Shown here: positions 6,308-11,791 of the stretch, piece by piece | How positions within the stretch are numbered: the stretch's first letter is position 1 | Layout: every line of letters begins with the position of its first letter | Source of the DNA: Chloroflexota bacterium | GTDB taxonomy: Bacteria; Chloroflexota; Limnocylindria; Limnocylindrales; CSP1-4 | DNA: 11,791 bases | Reading direction: 5' to 3' | NCBI GenBank assembly: GCA_021812735.1 | Contig: JAKAMV010000213.1 | Coordinates: 1 to 11,791, forward strand | Translations under genes and position numbers: made by a program | The notes under the pieces: model-generated | Databases searched by the model: none | Told to the model about the DNA's origin: nothing | What the model saw: the letters and a program-made list of their open reading frames with translations, nothing else

Positions 6308-6715
6308 TCATGCTGCCGCGCCCAGGTCTTCCCAGGGCGGGCGCTCCAGGTAGTCGGCCGCGCGCCGCAAGAGGTCCGGGTTATCGCGCAGGTAGCCCAG
6401 CGCGCGGTTGCAGCGGTCGCACAGCACCCCCCGGATGCGCCCCGTGTCGTGGTCATGGTCCACGCTGATCGATTTCGGCCGCCCGGTCCGCGAGACCGCC
6501 GTCTCGGGTTCCCCGCAGATGGCGCAGCGGTGGTAGAAGGCATCGAAGAGCGTGTGGGCCTGCTCGGGCTCCAGGCCGTAGAGGCGGAAGAGCTGGCGTA
6601 GGCGGTTGCGCTCGAAGAAGTCCGGGTCAGCGGCGTGTACCTCGCGCCAGCGGCGCACGCGCTCCGCTTCGGCCGCCGCGCGCAACCGACGGGTGGACCG
6701 ACTGTGGAGGGTCAT
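6308..6715 (-). CDS. HNH endonuclease of the endonuclease VII family
   Basis: A 135-residue nuclease predicted to cut branched DNA or nick double-stranded DNA using a zinc-stabilised beta-beta-alpha-metal site. The family pattern is complete: LFRLYGLEPEQAHTLFDAF, zinc pair CAIC (64-67), VDHDHDTGRIRGVLC with the catalytic DHDH (86-89), second zinc pair CDRC (99-102), and NRALGYLRDNPDLL with the conserved asparagine at 103. T4 endonuclease VII, the founding member, resolves Holliday junctions; short phage and mobile-element relatives often act as nicking enzymes. A basic N-terminal helix (RSTRRLRAAAEAERVRRWRE) may bind DNA. The start at 6715 is fixed by GAGGGAG at 6724-6730 with an 8-base spacer. 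It comes after the 323-base repeat-rich gap that follows the DNA translocase gene. Nicking at those repeats is an attractive but unproven idea. Confidence 0.9.
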   Translation of the reverse strand: MTLHSRSTRRLRAAAEAERVRRWREVHAADPDFFERNRLRQLFRLYGLEPEQAHTLFDAFYHRCAICGEPETAVSRTGRPKSISVDHDHDTGRIRGVLCDRCNRALGYLRDNPDLLRRAADYLERPPWEDLGAAA

Positions 6716-6902
6716 GCGGTTCGCTCCCTCGTGTCCGTCGCCGACGGCCTGACTGCTCCATCGGGGTGGATCGCGGCGGACGAAAGAGGCTCGGCCAGAC
6801 CCGCGGGAAGTCAACGATCCACGCACGGAAACGGGGGCCCGCCGTGCGGCTCGCGCGCCTCCTTCGGCTCCAGGGCGTCGCTGTCCCGAACCTGTCCCGG
6901 AT

Positions 6903-6924
6903 CGGTCCCCGCCAGCAGGGACCG
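6903..6924. repeat. Hairpin inside the TGTCCC array
   Basis: A perfect 7-bp stem CGGTCCC (6903-6909) with an 8-base loop and GGGACCG (6918-6924). It is built from array units in opposite orientation, so it may be a dimer-binding site or an extruded structure. Confidence 0.6.
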
Positions 6925-6933
6925 GCCCGCCAC

Positions 6934-6953
6934 CGCGCGCGCGTGCGCGCGCG
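6934..6953. repeat. Alternating CG palindrome, possible Z-DNA or cruciform
   Basis: Twenty bases of strict pyrimidine-purine alternation, nearly all CG with one TG step at 6944-6945. The flanks (6934-6942 and 6945-6953) are self-complementary over 9 bp. It lies near the middle of the inverted TGTCCC arrays. Confidence 0.6.
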
Positions 6954-7038
6954 AGACCGTCGCCGGGCCGGTCCCGGGACAGTTCTGGGACAACAAGGCC
7001 GGGGTCGACCGGACCGCCAGCCGGACAGCGAAACGGCC

Positions 7039-8958
7039 CTACACCGCGTCGTCCTCGGCGTCCGAGTCGAACCCACCCTCGCCGTCGGCCGATGCGCCGT
7101 CGGGGCCCTCCGCGTCGTCCTCGTCGTCGGTCCCATCCGCATCCTCCGGGGCGTCGCGGAGCGCATCGCGGGCCTCGGTCCAGCCGTCATAGGCAAGCCG
7201 GCTGCACCGTCCGTCGTCAGCGAGCAGGCCGCGATTGCGCAGCAGGCGCAGGGCAGCGGTGAGCTGCACATTCCCGGGCGCGATGCGCCCGTCCTGGCGG
7301 ATCATCTCGGCCAGCTTGGCGCGCGACACCTCAATCGGGCCGCCGCCCTCGGCATCGGCGGCAATCTGCGCCCGATACAGGAACCGCAGCGCGGTCAGGG
7401 GCTCGAGGCGGCGCGTCTCCACCTGCGTGGGACGCCGAGGCGACGGCTCGTCATCGGCGTCGGGGTCCGGCGCATCGTCCTCCCGATACGGGGCGTTCGG
7501 ATCGCGTGGCCGACCAATGCGATCGGCGCGCGTGGGCGGGTCGAAGAGCGTGGTGTAGTCGGTGCGCGGCTTGACGGCGGGCGACGCCGGCGGGGCAGCG
7601 GCGTGCTCGACCTGGATGGCCGCGTCGCCCGGCACCTGCGGATCGATCACCACGCGCAGCACGCGCCCGGTCGGGGCGTAGGGGCGCTCGACGAGCAAGC
7701 GTGCCTCCGCCCGCAGCTCGGCGCGCTTGGCGGCCTCGCGGATGTGGCGCGTCAGCTCGCTCGACAGGTCGTCGGCGTCGTGCTCGCGGCTCAGGAAGAG
7801 CCCCTGGAACACGGTGTCCTCGCCGGCCGAGCGAAAGACCCCGCGGCCCTGCACGATGTCGCCCCGAGTCCCGATGAGGCGGGGGCGATCGGCGTCGAAG
7901 CTCGCGGCATCGCCGAGCATCAGGCGCCAGAGCAACGCGGTGCCGCCCTTGGCCAGCACGATCCGGGTGTCCGCGTTGGCCAGGATGTCGCTGGGGAAGG
8001 TGATGTCCTTGCCCTGGCCCTTCTTGGGCTCCTGGGCGATGAGCCAGACCCGACCGCCCCACTTGCGACCGACCCGCATCACGCGTGCCGCGAGGGCCGC
8101 CAGCTCCATCGCCTGGTCGGAGCCGTCCATGGCTTGTTTCCATTCGTCGATCGCCACGAGCACGCGGGGCAGCGCGAGATCGGGGCGCTCCAGGCGTGCC
8201 ACCAGGTGGTTCCAGGTGTCGAGGTTGGGCACCCCGTCCTCGATCTCGGTGTGCGAGCCGTCCGGCCGGCGGATGGCGAGCGGTCGGGTGAGGAATGCCT
8301 GGCGCGCGGTCAGTTCGGCCTCCACCTGCCCGAAGAGCGCCAGCACCGAGGCGAGGTCGTCGGCCAGCGGCGCGATCGCGTGGGGCAGCCGCGCGAAGGG
8401 GCCGAGATCCGAGCCGGCCAGATCGCCCAGGGCCAGGCGCACCAGCGCGGGCGACTTGTCGGCGACCTGCGCCAGCAGCGAGGCAACGAAGACCGACTTC
8501 CCGCCCCCGCTCGACCCGCCGATGATCGCGTGGGGCCAGGCGTCCGCGTTCGAGATCAGGGTTTGCCCGCCATTGGTCGCTCCGATCACGAGGCCGAGCG
8601 AGCTGCGCAGCTCGGCGCGCTGCGCCGCGTACCCGCTGCGGAAGCTCACCTGGTCGGGGACCGGCTCGAAGTCGTCAAGCACATCGATCTGGTAGTCGTG
8701 GTTCTCCAGGATCGAGAACACGACCTTGCGGTGGTCGCGCTGTTCCCAGCCCGCGGCAGCCGAGCGCCAGAAGTCGTCGATCTCCCGGCTCGTCCGGCCC
8801 TCGAGCGGCGTGCCCCGCAGGAGCCGCGCGTCGACCCGGTACAGCTGGCGCCAGAACGGGCGCAGCCCGTACTCCGGGCTGCGTTCGATCCGCTGCGCGA
8901 CCCCGAGCTTGCGCAGCCTTGGGGTGGCCCGGGCGAGCGGCTGGTTGGTCGGCGACAT
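7039..8958 (-). CDS. FtsK/SpoIIIE-type DNA translocase with C-terminal winged helix
   Basis: A 639-residue ATP-driven motor predicted to pump double-stranded DNA, assembled as a hexamer at the membrane. Walker A is GGSSGGGKSVFVASLLAQV (about 147-165). A loop equivalent to the FtsK 'DPKGxE' follows (LALGDLAGSDLGPFARLPHA). Walker B is RVLVAIDEWKQ (about 265-275), and GGRVWLIAQEPKKG (about 301-314) matches the FtsK 'HLIxATQRP' segment, then ILANADTRIVLAKGG and RGDIVQGRGVFRS. No transmembrane segments are seen; the preceding gene may supply the anchor. After a proline/acidic linker, residues about 540-590 (VSRAKLAEMIRQDGRIAPGN ... LRNRGLLADDG) look like a winged helix, as in FtsK gamma and TraB. 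The tail is strongly acidic (EDADGTDDEDDAEG). AGGGAG (8966-8971) overlaps the TAA stop of the upstream gene, implying coupled translation. Conjugative TraB-like or plasmid/ICE-type FtsK is more likely than the chromosomal cell-division FtsK, given its size and neighbours. Confidence 0.9.
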   Translation of the reverse strand: MSPTNQPLARATPRLRKLGVAQRIERSPEYGLRPFWRQLYRVDARLLRGTPLEGRTSREIDDFWRSAAAGWEQRDHRKVVFSILENHDYQIDVLDDFEPVPDQVSFRSGYAAQRAELRSSLGLVIGATNGGQTLISNADAWPHAIIGGSSGGGKSVFVASLLAQVADKSPALVRLALGDLAGSDLGPFARLPHAIAPLADDLASVLALFGQVEAELTARQAFLTRPLAIRRPDGSHTEIEDGVPNLDTWNHLVARLERPDLALPRVLVAIDEWKQAMDGSDQAMELAALAARVMRVGRKWGGRVWLIAQEPKKGQGKDITFPSDILANADTRIVLAKGGTALLWRLMLGDAASFDADRPRLIGTRGDIVQGRGVFRSAGEDTVFQGLFLSREHDADDLSSELTRHIREAAKRAELRAEARLLVERPYAPTGRVLRVVIDPQVPGDAAIQVEHAAAPPASPAVKPRTDYTTLFDPPTRADRIGRPRDPNAPYREDDAPDPDADDEPSPRRPTQVETRRLEPLTALRFLYRAQIAADAEGGGPIEVSRAKLAEMIRQDGRIAPGNVQLTAALRLLRNRGLLADDGRCSRLAYDGWTEARDALRDAPEDADGTDDEDDAEGPDGASADGEGGFDSDAEDDAV

Positions 8959-8970
8959 CGGATCGCTCCC

Positions 8971-10557
8971 TTAGAACGGGCTGCGCGAGAACGGGCCGTC
9001 GTCCTCGTCGGCATCGCCCGCATCGGTCGGGCCCGGCGGAGCCGACGCGGGGGCGGTGCGCGCCTCGCCGCGGTCGAAGACCAGGAAGGTGCCAACCACC
9101 CCGGCGCGCGCCGGATCGTCCACGACCACCTCGGCCCGCGTGTCGTTGGGATCGTGTTCGGTGTGCAGCCAGGCCAAGACCTGCCCGCGGGTGAAGCGCG
9201 AGTACGCGGACACGTTGGCCGCCAGGTTGGCGGCCGTGAGCCGGCTCAGGATGTCGTTCGAGATGACGGAATCCGTCCGCAGGATGAACGCGAGATAGTC
9301 CGGGCGAGCCCAGGCGCGCGTCAGGATCAGATGCTTGCCGACCTCGGCCACCGGCGCGGCGTCCTCGTCCCCGTATCCGACGTGCGACATCGCGCCGCCC
9401 CGCAGGTCACGGGCGTTGCCATGCCGGAGCGCGTCGGCGTGGGCCGCCTCGAGGATCGCGTTGCCGAGCTCGATCAGCTCACCGGCCGCTGGATCGCGGG
9501 ACCAGAAGTGGGGTGCCGTGAGCGGCTTGCGCTTGGTCACGATCGCTGCGTCCTTGCCCAGCGGCTTCTCGGTCCAGATCTCCGCGGACCCGTAGATCAC
9601 CGGCTTGTCGGGGTCGCCCGCCAGTGCGCCCCGCAGAAACGCGACCACCCGCCCCAGCAGCGACCCGCTCACCGCCAGCGCCGCCGTCGCGCCCGTCGCC
9701 GCATTGGCCGCGTAGCTCGCGGCCGTCCCGTGCATCGCCCGATGGGTGGCGACAGTGGCCGTCGCCGTCTCGAGGGTGACGAGCGGATCGGTCCCCAGGC
9801 GCGGGTCCAGGGTGGCCGCACCGGCGACCGTCCAGCGGACGGCGGCGCGCACGATCGGGACGCCCACCCGCACGACAACGCCGGCCGCCCGACGAAGCCA
9901 CGCCCGGAGCGCACGCAGCGTGGCATCGAGCACACCGGCGCCCGCCGCGGGGACCGCGTGGTCGAGCGTCACGCCCGAGCCGGCCGCGCCACGGCCCGCC
10001 GAAGCGGCGCGCGCGCCCGGGAATCCGGCGCGTGCCGGGCCATCGGCGCCCCGCTCGTCCGCCCGCAACGGGGTCGTGGGGTCAGCGCGACCCGCGATCC
10101 CTGCCAGGTTGGTGCGCCCCGCCCGGGGGATCGCCACCGCGAAGATGGCGATGCCGGCCACCGCCAGTGCGAGGTTCAGCAGCGAGCTCGTCAGCCGATC
10201 CACCCAGGCCAGTGGATCGGCCCCCAGGAGCATGACCAGCGGGATCATCCACACCGCGCAGCGCGCCAGCAGCCGAATGCCGCTGACGAGCCGGGCGGCC
10301 GCCAGCCGGCGCGCGTCGCCGGCGCTGAGCGCACCGACGTGCGGCGCGACCAGCAGCACCCCTTCGGCCGCCGCCCACAGCGCGAAAGGCGCCCACAGGA
10401 TCGCGCTCGCGTCGGGTCCCAGGCGCGCGAAGAGGCCGGCGTCGGGGGCCAGGCGGGGCCAGCCCAGCGCGGCGAGCGCGGCGGCCAGGTACAGGGGGAA
10501 GCTGAGCTGCGGGCGGTTCGGTCGGCCGGCCATCGGCTGTCGCGTCGCGTCGTCCAT
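8971..10557 (-). CDS. Four-helix membrane protein, probable partner of the DNA translocase
   Basis: A 528-residue protein I cannot assign to a named family. The N-terminal part has four predicted membrane helices: FPLYLAAALAALGW (about 20-33), ILWAPFALWAAAEGVLLVA (53-71), LLARCAVWMIPLVMLLGA (96-113) and LLNLALAVAGIAIFAVAI (126-143). A long alanine/glycine-rich region (about 150-310) includes a segment VVVRVGVPIVRAAV. The C-terminal soluble domain (about 310-490) is less biased: PVIYGSAEIWTEKPLG, PHFWSRDPAAGELIELGNAI, KHLILTRAWARPDYLAFILR and LAWLHTEHDPNDTRAEVVVD. The tail is acidic and ends DDGPFSRSPF. AGGGAG (10565-10570) lies 7 bases before the ATG. It ends 12 bases before the translocase gene, whose ribosome binding site overlaps this stop codon, so the two products are probably made together. 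A membrane anchor or channel for the motor is the simplest inference. Confidence 0.82.
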   Translation of the reverse strand: MDDATRQPMAGRPNRPQLSFPLYLAAALAALGWPRLAPDAGLFARLGPDASAILWAPFALWAAAEGVLLVAPHVGALSAGDARRLAAARLVSGIRLLARCAVWMIPLVMLLGADPLAWVDRLTSSLLNLALAVAGIAIFAVAIPRAGRTNLAGIAGRADPTTPLRADERGADGPARAGFPGARAASAGRGAAGSGVTLDHAVPAAGAGVLDATLRALRAWLRRAAGVVVRVGVPIVRAAVRWTVAGAATLDPRLGTDPLVTLETATATVATHRAMHGTAASYAANAATGATAALAVSGSLLGRVVAFLRGALAGDPDKPVIYGSAEIWTEKPLGKDAAIVTKRKPLTAPHFWSRDPAAGELIELGNAILEAAHADALRHGNARDLRGGAMSHVGYGDEDAAPVAEVGKHLILTRAWARPDYLAFILRTDSVISNDILSRLTAANLAANVSAYSRFTRGQVLAWLHTEHDPNDTRAEVVVDDPARAGVVGTFLVFDRGEARTAPASAPPGPTDAGDADEDDGPFSRSPF

Positions 10558-10857
10558 CGTCGTGCTCCCTGGCCCTGCGGTCCCGCGCAGCGGGTCTGCG
10601 TGAGGCTGGGCGAGGGGGCGGCGCTGTCAAGGGTTGGAGCATCCGCGAGCAACGGGTAGCGGGTCTGCTGGAGGCTGGGCGAGGGGGCGGCGCTGTCAAG
10701 GGTTGGAGCATCCGCGAGCAACGGGTACTGGTGGGCTGCCTGCGTCCCGTCGCCCCATCGCCCGCCCACCAGGGCCCACGCCCCGAAGGAGCCTGCGCCC
10801 TCTGGGTCCGAGTACGCCCCGGCACGCCGAGCCGCGGTCGCGCAGAATCAACGGGTC
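10558..10857. other. Divergent control region with tandem repeats
   Basis: Three hundred bases between the leftward membrane-protein gene and the rightward small gene. It contains the two 69-bp repeats (10589-10726), a CCCGC-GCA-GCGGG hairpin (10582-10594) and a CAGAAT -10-like hexamer (10843-10848) on the + strand. Promoters for both directions should lie here. No -10 box could be matched confidently to the TTGACA hexamers in the repeats. Confidence 0.5.
10589..10726. repeat. Two 69-bp tandem direct repeats upstream of the transfer-type cluster
   Basis: Copy 1 is 10589-10657 and copy 2 is 10658-10726, directly abutting. They match at 67 of 69 positions; the only difference is GT versus TG at 10600-10601 and 10669-10670. 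Each copy carries TTGACA on the - strand (10625-10630 and 10694-10699), identical to a consensus -35 box and pointing toward the membrane-protein gene that starts 32 bases away. They could be duplicated promoter/operator units or a partition/replication site. Confidence 0.9.
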
Positions 10858-11106
10858 ATGGAGCGGATCAGCCCGAACCAGATCGACGAGGCACCGACTG
10901 GGCTGTGCGACGGCGTGGCCGCCGGTGCACCTCCCTGTCAGTCGGAGCGCGGGGCGTGGGGTGAGCTGTGCCCCGACTGCGGTACCCGCCTGCCGCCCCT
11001 GCCAGCGCCGCTCCAGTCCTGGCACGCCGCCCGAAGGAACGACCCGATCCTCTCGGAACGCGCCCGCGCCTTGCGCTCGCCCCTGCGGCATTGGCACCTG
11101 CGCTGA
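10858..11106 (+). CDS. Small cysteine-containing protein, possibly leaderless
   Basis: An 82-residue frame starting MERISPNQIDEAPTGLCDGV and containing GELCPDCGTRLPPLPAPLQS. Four cysteines (about 17, 27, 38 and 41), the last two as CPDC, suggest a small zinc-binding fold, but the first two are not a standard CxxC pair. Codon use is strongly GC-biased in third positions, supporting a real gene. No ribosome binding site precedes the ATG. A CAGAAT hexamer (10843-10848) ends ten bases upstream, which would fit a leaderless transcript. It is divergent from the translocase cluster and shares the repeat-containing control region. I do not recognise the family. Confidence 0.5.
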   Translation: MERISPNQIDEAPTGLCDGVAAGAPPCQSERGAWGELCPDCGTRLPPLPAPLQSWHAARRNDPILSERARALRSPLRHWHLR

Positions 11107-11137
11107 CGCGTCGCGCCTGACCCGGCCGGGGATGACC

Positions 11138-11235
11138 TTGAGAGCGGTTGAGAGGCCGACCCCCGCTCAAAACCCGTCAATCTGCCCGATCTGGGCCGGT
11201 TGTGAGAGGCGTTCGAGGCAATCCGCCTCTCAACC
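11138..11235. repeat. TTGAGAG motif cluster with inverted repeat
   Basis: TTGAGAG occurs at 11138-11144 and 11148-11154 (10 bp apart), with a two-base insertion at 11200-11208 (TTGTGAGAG), and reversed (CTCTCAA) at 11227-11233. The last two form a stem: GGTTGTGAGAGGCG (11198-11211) against CGCCTCTCAACC (11224-11235), 12 pairs with a two-base bulge and a 12-base loop. Copies in both orientations, one pair at one helical turn, suggest a regulator or origin-type binding site. Confidence 0.65.
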
Positions 11236-11320
11236 CCGGCAATCCGCACCGCTGCGCGCTACCGATCGAGCTGCGACCACCCGCTGGGAGCCTTTTGGTC
11301 CGGCTTCTTGACCCCCGGCT

Positions 11321-11343
11321 GATCGGCGCTCGTCGCGCCGATC
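11321..11343. repeat. Perfect 9-bp hairpin
   Basis: GATCGGCGC (11321-11329), loop TCGTC, GCGCCGATC (11335-11343). No T-run follows on either strand, so it is not a standard terminator. It lies about 180 bases upstream of the zinc-finger gene at 11526. Confidence 0.6.
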
Positions 11344-11513
11344 GCGTGGTCATGAACGGCGCGAAGTCCGTGGGCCGCGGTCGTGGCAGGTCCGGCCGGC
11401 CGGGCGGCAACCTGTCGCCCGGTGCGGGCACCCACGAACGCGCAGGCGCGAGAATCCTTGACGGCTCCGACGACCCACCGATCCTCCGCCATCGGCCTCA
11501 TGCGCCGGATGGT

Positions 11514-11518
11514 GGAGG
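11514..11518 (+). promoter_or_regulatory. Ribosome binding site that fixes the start of the zinc-finger gene
   Basis: GGAGG with a 7-base spacer before ATG 11526. The open frame extends upstream to 11148, but no comparable signal precedes the earlier starts, so translation should begin at 11526. Confidence 0.8.
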
Positions 11519-11525
11519 TCAGACG

Positions 11526-11780
11526 ATGGACGCTGGGCGATGCGAGGTGTGCGGCGGGCCGTGTGCGAGGGGCCAGCGCACCTGCTCGCGCCGCTGCTCG
11601 GGGAGGCTGGGCGGCCTGATGGGGCGCGGCGGCCGGATCGTGCGGACCTGCGAGCGATGCGGCGGGACCTTCACCACCGAGGCGGCCGAGCTGCGGCGCA
11701 CGCGGGGCCGCTGCGGGCGCTTCTGCTCCCGCGCCTGCTCCGTGGCCTGGCACCGCGGCCGGCGCTCGGGGCCCGCCTGA
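11526..11780 (+). CDS. Small protein with two zinc-knuckle modules
   Basis: An 84-residue, arginine-rich protein beginning MDAGRCEVCGGPCARGQRTC. The first module has CEVC (6-9) followed by CSRRC (20-24). The second has CERCGGTF (42-49) followed by CGRFCSRACSVAW (63-75). The 'CxxCG ... FCSxxC' pattern is that of treble-clef/zinc-ribbon modules found at the front of phage and mobile-element HNH endonucleases and in small DNA-binding proteins. No HNH catalytic residues are present, so a DNA-binding or accessory role is more likely. The start is fixed by GGAGG at 11514-11518. It reads rightward, opposite to the translocase cluster, and may lead another gene group beyond the window. Confidence 0.78.
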   Translation: MDAGRCEVCGGPCARGQRTCSRRCSGRLGGLMGRGGRIVRTCERCGGTFTTEAAELRRTRGRCGRFCSRACSVAWHRGRRSGPA

Positions 11781-11791
11781 GCGCCCGGCGG

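Larger units (their letters stand above)
6882..6992. repeat. Inverted arrays of TGTCCC units at 11-bp spacing
   Basis: Left arm on the + strand: TGTCCC at 6882 and 6893 and GGTCCC at 6904, each 11 bp from the last. Right arm on the - strand: TGTCCC at 6992-6987 and 6981-6976, again 11 bp apart, with a degenerate third unit CGGCCC at 6970-6965. The two arms share TGTCCC-N5-TGTCCCGG in inverted orientation, 73 bases apart. Further copies GGGACC (6918) and GGTCCC (6970) lie inside. An 11-bp period puts the units on one face of the helix, as expected for a cooperatively bound protein. Confidence 0.75.
6716..7038. other. Repeat-rich non-coding gap between DNA translocase and endonuclease genes
   Basis: Three hundred and twenty-three bases. 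It contains inverted arrays of 11-bp-spaced TGTCCC units (6882-6992), a hairpin (6903-6924) and an alternating CG tract (6934-6953). A 61-codon - strand frame with a TTG start (6811-6996) overlaps these repeats, has no ribosome binding site and is probably not a gene. The arrangement looks like a cis-acting DNA site such as a transfer, replication or recombination locus. Confidence 0.6.
11107..11525. other. Non-coding region with repeated TTGAGAG motifs and hairpins
   Basis: Four hundred and nineteen bases between the two rightward small genes. It contains four TTGAGAG-type motifs with a hairpin (11138-11235), a GGCAATCCGC direct repeat (11217-11226 and 11238-11247, 21 bp apart), a perfect 9-bp hairpin (11321-11343) and TTGACC/TTGACG hexamers (about 11308 and 11457). 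The + strand frame is open through much of it but without a start signal until ATG 11526. It resembles a regulatory or cis-acting DNA locus. Confidence 0.5.

Noticed and set aside
6811..6996. A 61-codon - strand frame with TTG start in the repeat-rich gap
   Set aside because: No ribosome binding site, and its first half is made of the TGTCCC repeats and the CG tract, which look like a cis-acting site rather than coding sequence.
6766..10659. A 1297-codon open frame on the + strand across the translocase and membrane-protein genes
   Set aside because: It is antisense to two well-supported genes, lacks any recognisable domain and is rich in Arg/Gly/His/Gln as expected from the reverse reading of GC-rich codons.
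10245..10769. The 69-bp repeat read as a 23-residue peptide repeat on the - strand
   Set aside because: The length is a multiple of three, but the frame runs into the membrane-protein gene in a different phase and has no start signal. The repeat is better seen as a DNA element.
11148..11525. Upstream extension of the zinc-finger gene from a TTG at 11148
   Set aside because: It would run through hairpins and repeats and through the strong ribosome binding site at 11514-11518. The extra residues show no domain.

Overview
The window is very GC-rich with strong third-codon-position GC, GGAGG/AGGGAG-type ribosome binding sites and no T-rich terminators. It comes from a high-GC bacterium. Gene content and style would fit Chloroflexota (Thermomicrobia-like) or an actinobacterium, but no marker gene fixes the taxonomy. 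Almost every gene reads leftward (- strand). Only two small genes at the right end read rightward.

Left part, about 1-3610, looks like ordinary chromosome. In transcription order it holds a LacI-family regulator (2852-1704), an EthD-domain protein (1670-1326), a ribokinase (1275-337) and the start of a sugar-type ABC transporter ATPase (229-1, cut by the window edge). This is a carbohydrate uptake and phosphorylation locus under a local LacI regulator. A near-perfect 11-bp inverted repeat (255-283) just before the ABC gene is a good operator candidate. Upstream of lacI lie about 440 bases without a convincing gene, then a small thioredoxin-fold protein (3609-3289), then a 372-base gap with strong hairpins that may mark the edge of an inserted element.

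Right part, about 3980-11791, looks like an integrated or plasmid-like DNA-transfer module. A leftward gene cluster encodes, in order: a four-helix membrane protein (10557-8971), an FtsK/SpoIIIE-type DNA translocase with a C-terminal winged helix (8958-7039), an endonuclease VII-type HNH nuclease (6715-6308), a membrane-anchored J-domain protein (6243-5518), a 91-residue protein of unknown function (5396-5121) and a helical-repeat protein (4884-3982). The membrane protein and translocase genes are translationally coupled. A 323-base gap directly after the translocase gene contains TGTCCC units spaced 11 bp apart in two inverted arms around a hairpin and an alternating CG tract. By analogy with the TraB/clt system of actinomycete conjugative elements, this could be the translocase's DNA recognition locus. 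That is inference.

Upstream of the cluster is a divergent control region with two 69-bp tandem repeats (10589-10726). To the right are two small rightward genes for cysteine-rich proteins (10858-11106 and 11526-11780), separated by 419 bases with repeated TTGAGAG motifs and hairpins. No integrase, relaxase, replication protein, tRNA, rRNA or CRISPR array was found in the window.
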